7,179 nt of DNA, taken from NCBI GenBank assembly GCA_041568335.1, contig JBFFZZ010000158.1, forward strand, positions 1 to 7,179, written 5' to 3'. Source of the stretch: WVWW01 sp041568335. Its GTDB lineage: Bacteria > Acidobacteriota > Polarisedimenticolia > Polarisedimenticolales > Polarisedimenticolaceae. A model generated the notes under the pieces. It was not told where the DNA came from and searched no databases. It saw nothing but the letters and a program-made list of their open reading frames with translations. Positions 5,852 through 7,179 of this stretch are shown here, piece by piece. A program made the translations under genes and the position numbers. Every line of letters begins with the position of its first letter. The first letter of the stretch is position 1.

Positions 5852-6588
5852 CACTGCATGGCGATCGAAATCGCCTTGTACAGGAAATACCCGGCGACCG
5901 CGAACATCCCGAGCCCGAAGACGAGCTTGATCGTGTTCATCCAACGACCCGCCCTGGGCATGTTGGAGATCAATCCGGAGAAGATCCCCAGCAGCATGAG
6001 CAGGAAACTCAGGCCGAGGGCGAAGATGAACAGCAGCGACCCGCCCCAGGCGACGTCGCGTGTCTGCGCCACGTAGGCCAGCAGGAAACCGAGCACCGGC
6101 GCGGTACAGGGCGCGGCGACGAAACCGGCGGCGACTCCGACGGCGAACGCGCCCAGGTGGCCGCCCTTCTTCACGCCGCCGGACTGGACCTTGCCGGCGA
6201 AGCCGGGCACCGGGATGGTGATCCAGTCGAGCATCGCGGCGGCGAACAACGCCAGTACGACGGCCACACCGAGATTGACCCAGAGGTTTTGCGAGATGTT
6301 GCCGAAGGTCTTCCCGATCAGCGCGGCGGCGACGCCGAGGACCGAATAGAGCAGCGCGAGCCCCAGCGCGTACATCATCGAGAGGGTGACGGCGCGTCGC
6401 CGCGAACCCGATGCGGCCGTGCCGATGAAGGTCACCGTCACCGGGATCATGGGATACACGCAGGGTGTGAAGCTGGTCAGCAGACCGGCGGCAAACACGA
6501 CGAAGACGGCTCCGATCGAGCCGCTCTCGAGTTGGCCCTGCAGCGTCTGGCTCAGAGCGTACCCCCACTCGTTGATACGCTCGAGCAC
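5851..6588 (-). CDS. CcdA/DsbD-like transmembrane thiol-electron transporter
   Basis: This 245-residue inner-membrane protein has about six helices (roughly residues 24-44, 67-88, 103-122, 147-172, 183-208 and 219-243). The family passes electrons from cytoplasmic thioredoxin to periplasmic thiol proteins, for cytochrome c maturation or disulfide repair. The two redox cysteines are present: Cys43 in FTPCVYP and Cys161 in APCTAP, each beside the expected prolines. It has only the membrane domain; the outer Ig-like and thioredoxin-like domains of full DsbD are absent, which is the CcdA architecture. The GTG start at 6588 follows the trxA stop with no gap, and AAGG 8 bases before it can act as ribosome site. 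The immediately upstream thioredoxin is its likely electron donor (inference). The periplasmic partner is not in the window, so cytochrome c maturation and general thiol repair cannot be separated. Confidence 0.9.
   Translation of the reverse strand: MLERINEWGYALSQTLQGQLESGSIGAVFVVFAAGLLTSFTPCVYPMIPVTVTFIGTAASGSRRRAVTLSMMYALGLALLYSVLGVAAALIGKTFGNISQNLWVNLGVAVVLALFAAAMLDWITIPVPGFAGKVQSGGVKKGGHLGAFAVGVAAGFVAAPCTAPVLGFLLAYVAQTRDVAWGGSLLFIFALGLSFLLMLLGIFSGLISNMPRAGRWMNTIKLVFGLGMFAVAGYFLYKAISIAMQ
5860..5875 (-). repeat. UUCG-loop hairpin just upstream of ddl
   Basis: In the minus-strand transcript GGCGAU-UUCG-AUCGCC forms an exact 6-bp stem capped by UUCG. It lies in the last codons of the CcdA-like gene, 8 bases before the ddl ATG. 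It occupies the place where a ribosome site for ddl would be expected, and no such site is seen. It could tune translational coupling or mRNA processing. UUCG is normally extra-stable when closed by a C-G pair; here it is closed by U-A. Confidence 0.45.
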
Positions 6589-6912
6589 TTAGATCACCTT
6601 GTCGACACGATCGGTCAGGGCCTGTTTGGAAACCAGCCCGACGACCTGATCCTTGACGGCGCCTTTCTTGAACAGCAGCAGCGTGGGCACCGAGAGCACA
6701 CCGAACTTCTGTGCGGTGCTCGGAGCTTGATCGACGTCGACCTTGACGACCTTCAACCGGCCGTCGTAGTCGCCCGCGATCTCGTGCACGATCGGTTCGA
6801 GCTTCTTGCACGGCCCACACCAAGTGGCCGAGAAGTCGACCAGCACGGGCTGCTCGGATTGCATCACTTCGTCGTCGAACGTCTGGTCGGTAGCGTGAAG
6901 TACGTCACTCAT
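6589..6912 (-). CDS. trxA: Thioredoxin
   Basis: The product is a 107-residue cytoplasmic disulfide reductase of standard thioredoxin length, with no signal peptide. The active site is WCGPC (31-35) in FSATWCGPCKK. Asp26 is the conserved buried acid in VDF, and Pro76 in SVPTLLLF is the cis-proline. The fold is complete, from the N-terminal strand (VLVDF) to the final helix (ALTDRVDKVI). The ATG at 6912 has AAGGA (6928-6924) upstream, but the 11-base spacing is long. It is the first clear gene of the operon continuing into the CcdA-like gene, ddl and the HNH gene. The adjacent membrane transporter suggests that it feeds electrons to that protein (inference). It could also be the cell's general thioredoxin. 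Confidence 0.96.
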   Translation of the reverse strand: MSDVLHATDQTFDDEVMQSEQPVLVDFSATWCGPCKKLEPIVHEIAGDYDGRLKVVKVDVDQAPSTAQKFGVLSVPTLLLFKKGAVKDQVVGLVSKQALTDRVDKVI

Positions 6913-6960
6913 CGGTGGTTGAGTCCTTTCGGTTGTTGGGCGGCGTGGGCCGCTCGATTC

Positions 6961-6990
6961 AGCGTAGCATGTCCGTCGAAATCGGTGGAA
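6961..6990 (-). promoter_or_regulatory. Weak candidate promoter for the trxA operon
   Basis: The 94 bases between the upstream gene's stop and trxA contain ATGCTACGCT on the minus strand: an extended -10 (TG, one base, TACGCT at 6966-6961) with only a poor -35 (TTCCAC, 6990-6985). It would give a leader of about 42 bases. No terminator hairpin is evident between the two genes, so trxA may also be read from upstream. Confidence 0.2.
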
Positions 6991-7006
6991 AGACCGGTGG
7001 GCGCGG

Positions 7007-7179
7007 CTAGTCGTCCCTCGGGATCAGCCGCGCGGCCTCGATACCGGCAGGCACCGCCCGGTCCACTTGGAGCGTTCGGATGCGCTCGAACAGCCAGCCC
7101 TCGACGCGCATCCTCGTGCCGCGCAGCTCCCGGTCGGTGATCAGCTCGCGGCCCTCCTCGTGATCGGCGCTGATCTGCC
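7007..7179 (-). CDS. Unrecognised protein, C-terminal 56 residues (cut by window edge)
   Basis: A minus-strand frame enters from the right edge and ends at TAG 7009-7007. Codons are strongly GC-rich at third positions; the neighbouring frame, open to trxA, is not, so this is the coding one. The visible residues begin QISADHEEGRELITD and end in AARLIPRDD. They are charged and show no membrane helix or motif that I recognise, so no function is offered. It lies 94 bases upstream of trxA in the same direction and may belong to the same transcription unit. Confidence 0.6.
   Translation of the reverse strand, partial: QISADHEEGRELITDRELRGTRMRVEGWLFERIRTLQVDRAVPAGIEAARLIPRDD

Noticed and set aside
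4736..6823. 695-codon minus-strand frame reading through into ddl
   Set aside because: Only the part from ATG 5851 is ddl. The upstream portion is out of frame with the intact CcdA-like and thioredoxin genes, so there is no fusion protein.
6157..7140. Plus-strand open frame (327 codons) opposite the CcdA-like and trxA genes
   Set aside because: It is antisense to two genes with complete active-site motifs and shows no domain of its own.

Overview
The window is 7,179 bases of GC-rich bacterial chromosome. All real genes but one are on the minus strand. High GC at third codon positions, bacterial sigma-70-type promoters, a stand-alone sigma-54 activator domain and a DdlA/B-type D-Ala-D-Ala ligase suggest a high-GC Gram-negative-type bacterium, perhaps Deltaproteobacteria/Myxococcota-like or an uncultivated relative. 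That placement is inference. There are no tRNA or rRNA genes, CRISPR arrays, insertion sequences or phage genes, and the content looks like ordinary chromosomal housekeeping and regulatory genes.

Left part (1-3011, all minus). The window opens inside a GAF-domain signalling protein whose C-terminus lies off the left edge. Upstream of it is a primary-like (group 2) sigma-70 factor of 296 residues. Upstream of that is a 385-base spacer, the most information-rich non-coding part of the window. It holds a near-consensus promoter (TTGACA, 17 bases, TAAACT), a predicted leader of about 270 bases with several inverted repeats, and a terminator-like hairpin behind the next gene. That next gene encodes an intramembrane rhomboid serine protease.

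Middle (3012-4170). A divergent intergenic region separates the rhomboid gene from the only plus-strand gene. It encodes a sigma-54 activator consisting only of an AAA+ domain and a Fis-type helix-turn-helix, with no sensor domain. Its end overlaps the end of the neighbouring minus-strand gene by 61 bases, and a perfect 18-base palindrome sits inside the overlap.

Right part (4110-7179, all minus). A tightly packed operon runs right to left: trxA (thioredoxin), a CcdA/DsbD-like membrane electron transporter, ddl (D-alanine-D-alanine ligase) and an HNH endonuclease-family gene. Each junction abuts or overlaps by 0-1 base or a few bases, so translation is probably coupled. The thioredoxin and CcdA-like protein together could do the job of a split DsbD, moving cytoplasmic reducing power across the membrane. 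Ddl makes the dipeptide for peptidoglycan. The C-terminal 56 residues of an unrecognised protein end just upstream, at the right edge.

I see no convincing new multi-gene system. The best leads are the long structured leader of the sigma factor, the operator-like palindrome just upstream of that gene, the UUCG-loop hairpin before ddl, the convergent-overlap palindrome, and the altered GAFTGA loop of the sigma-54 activator.
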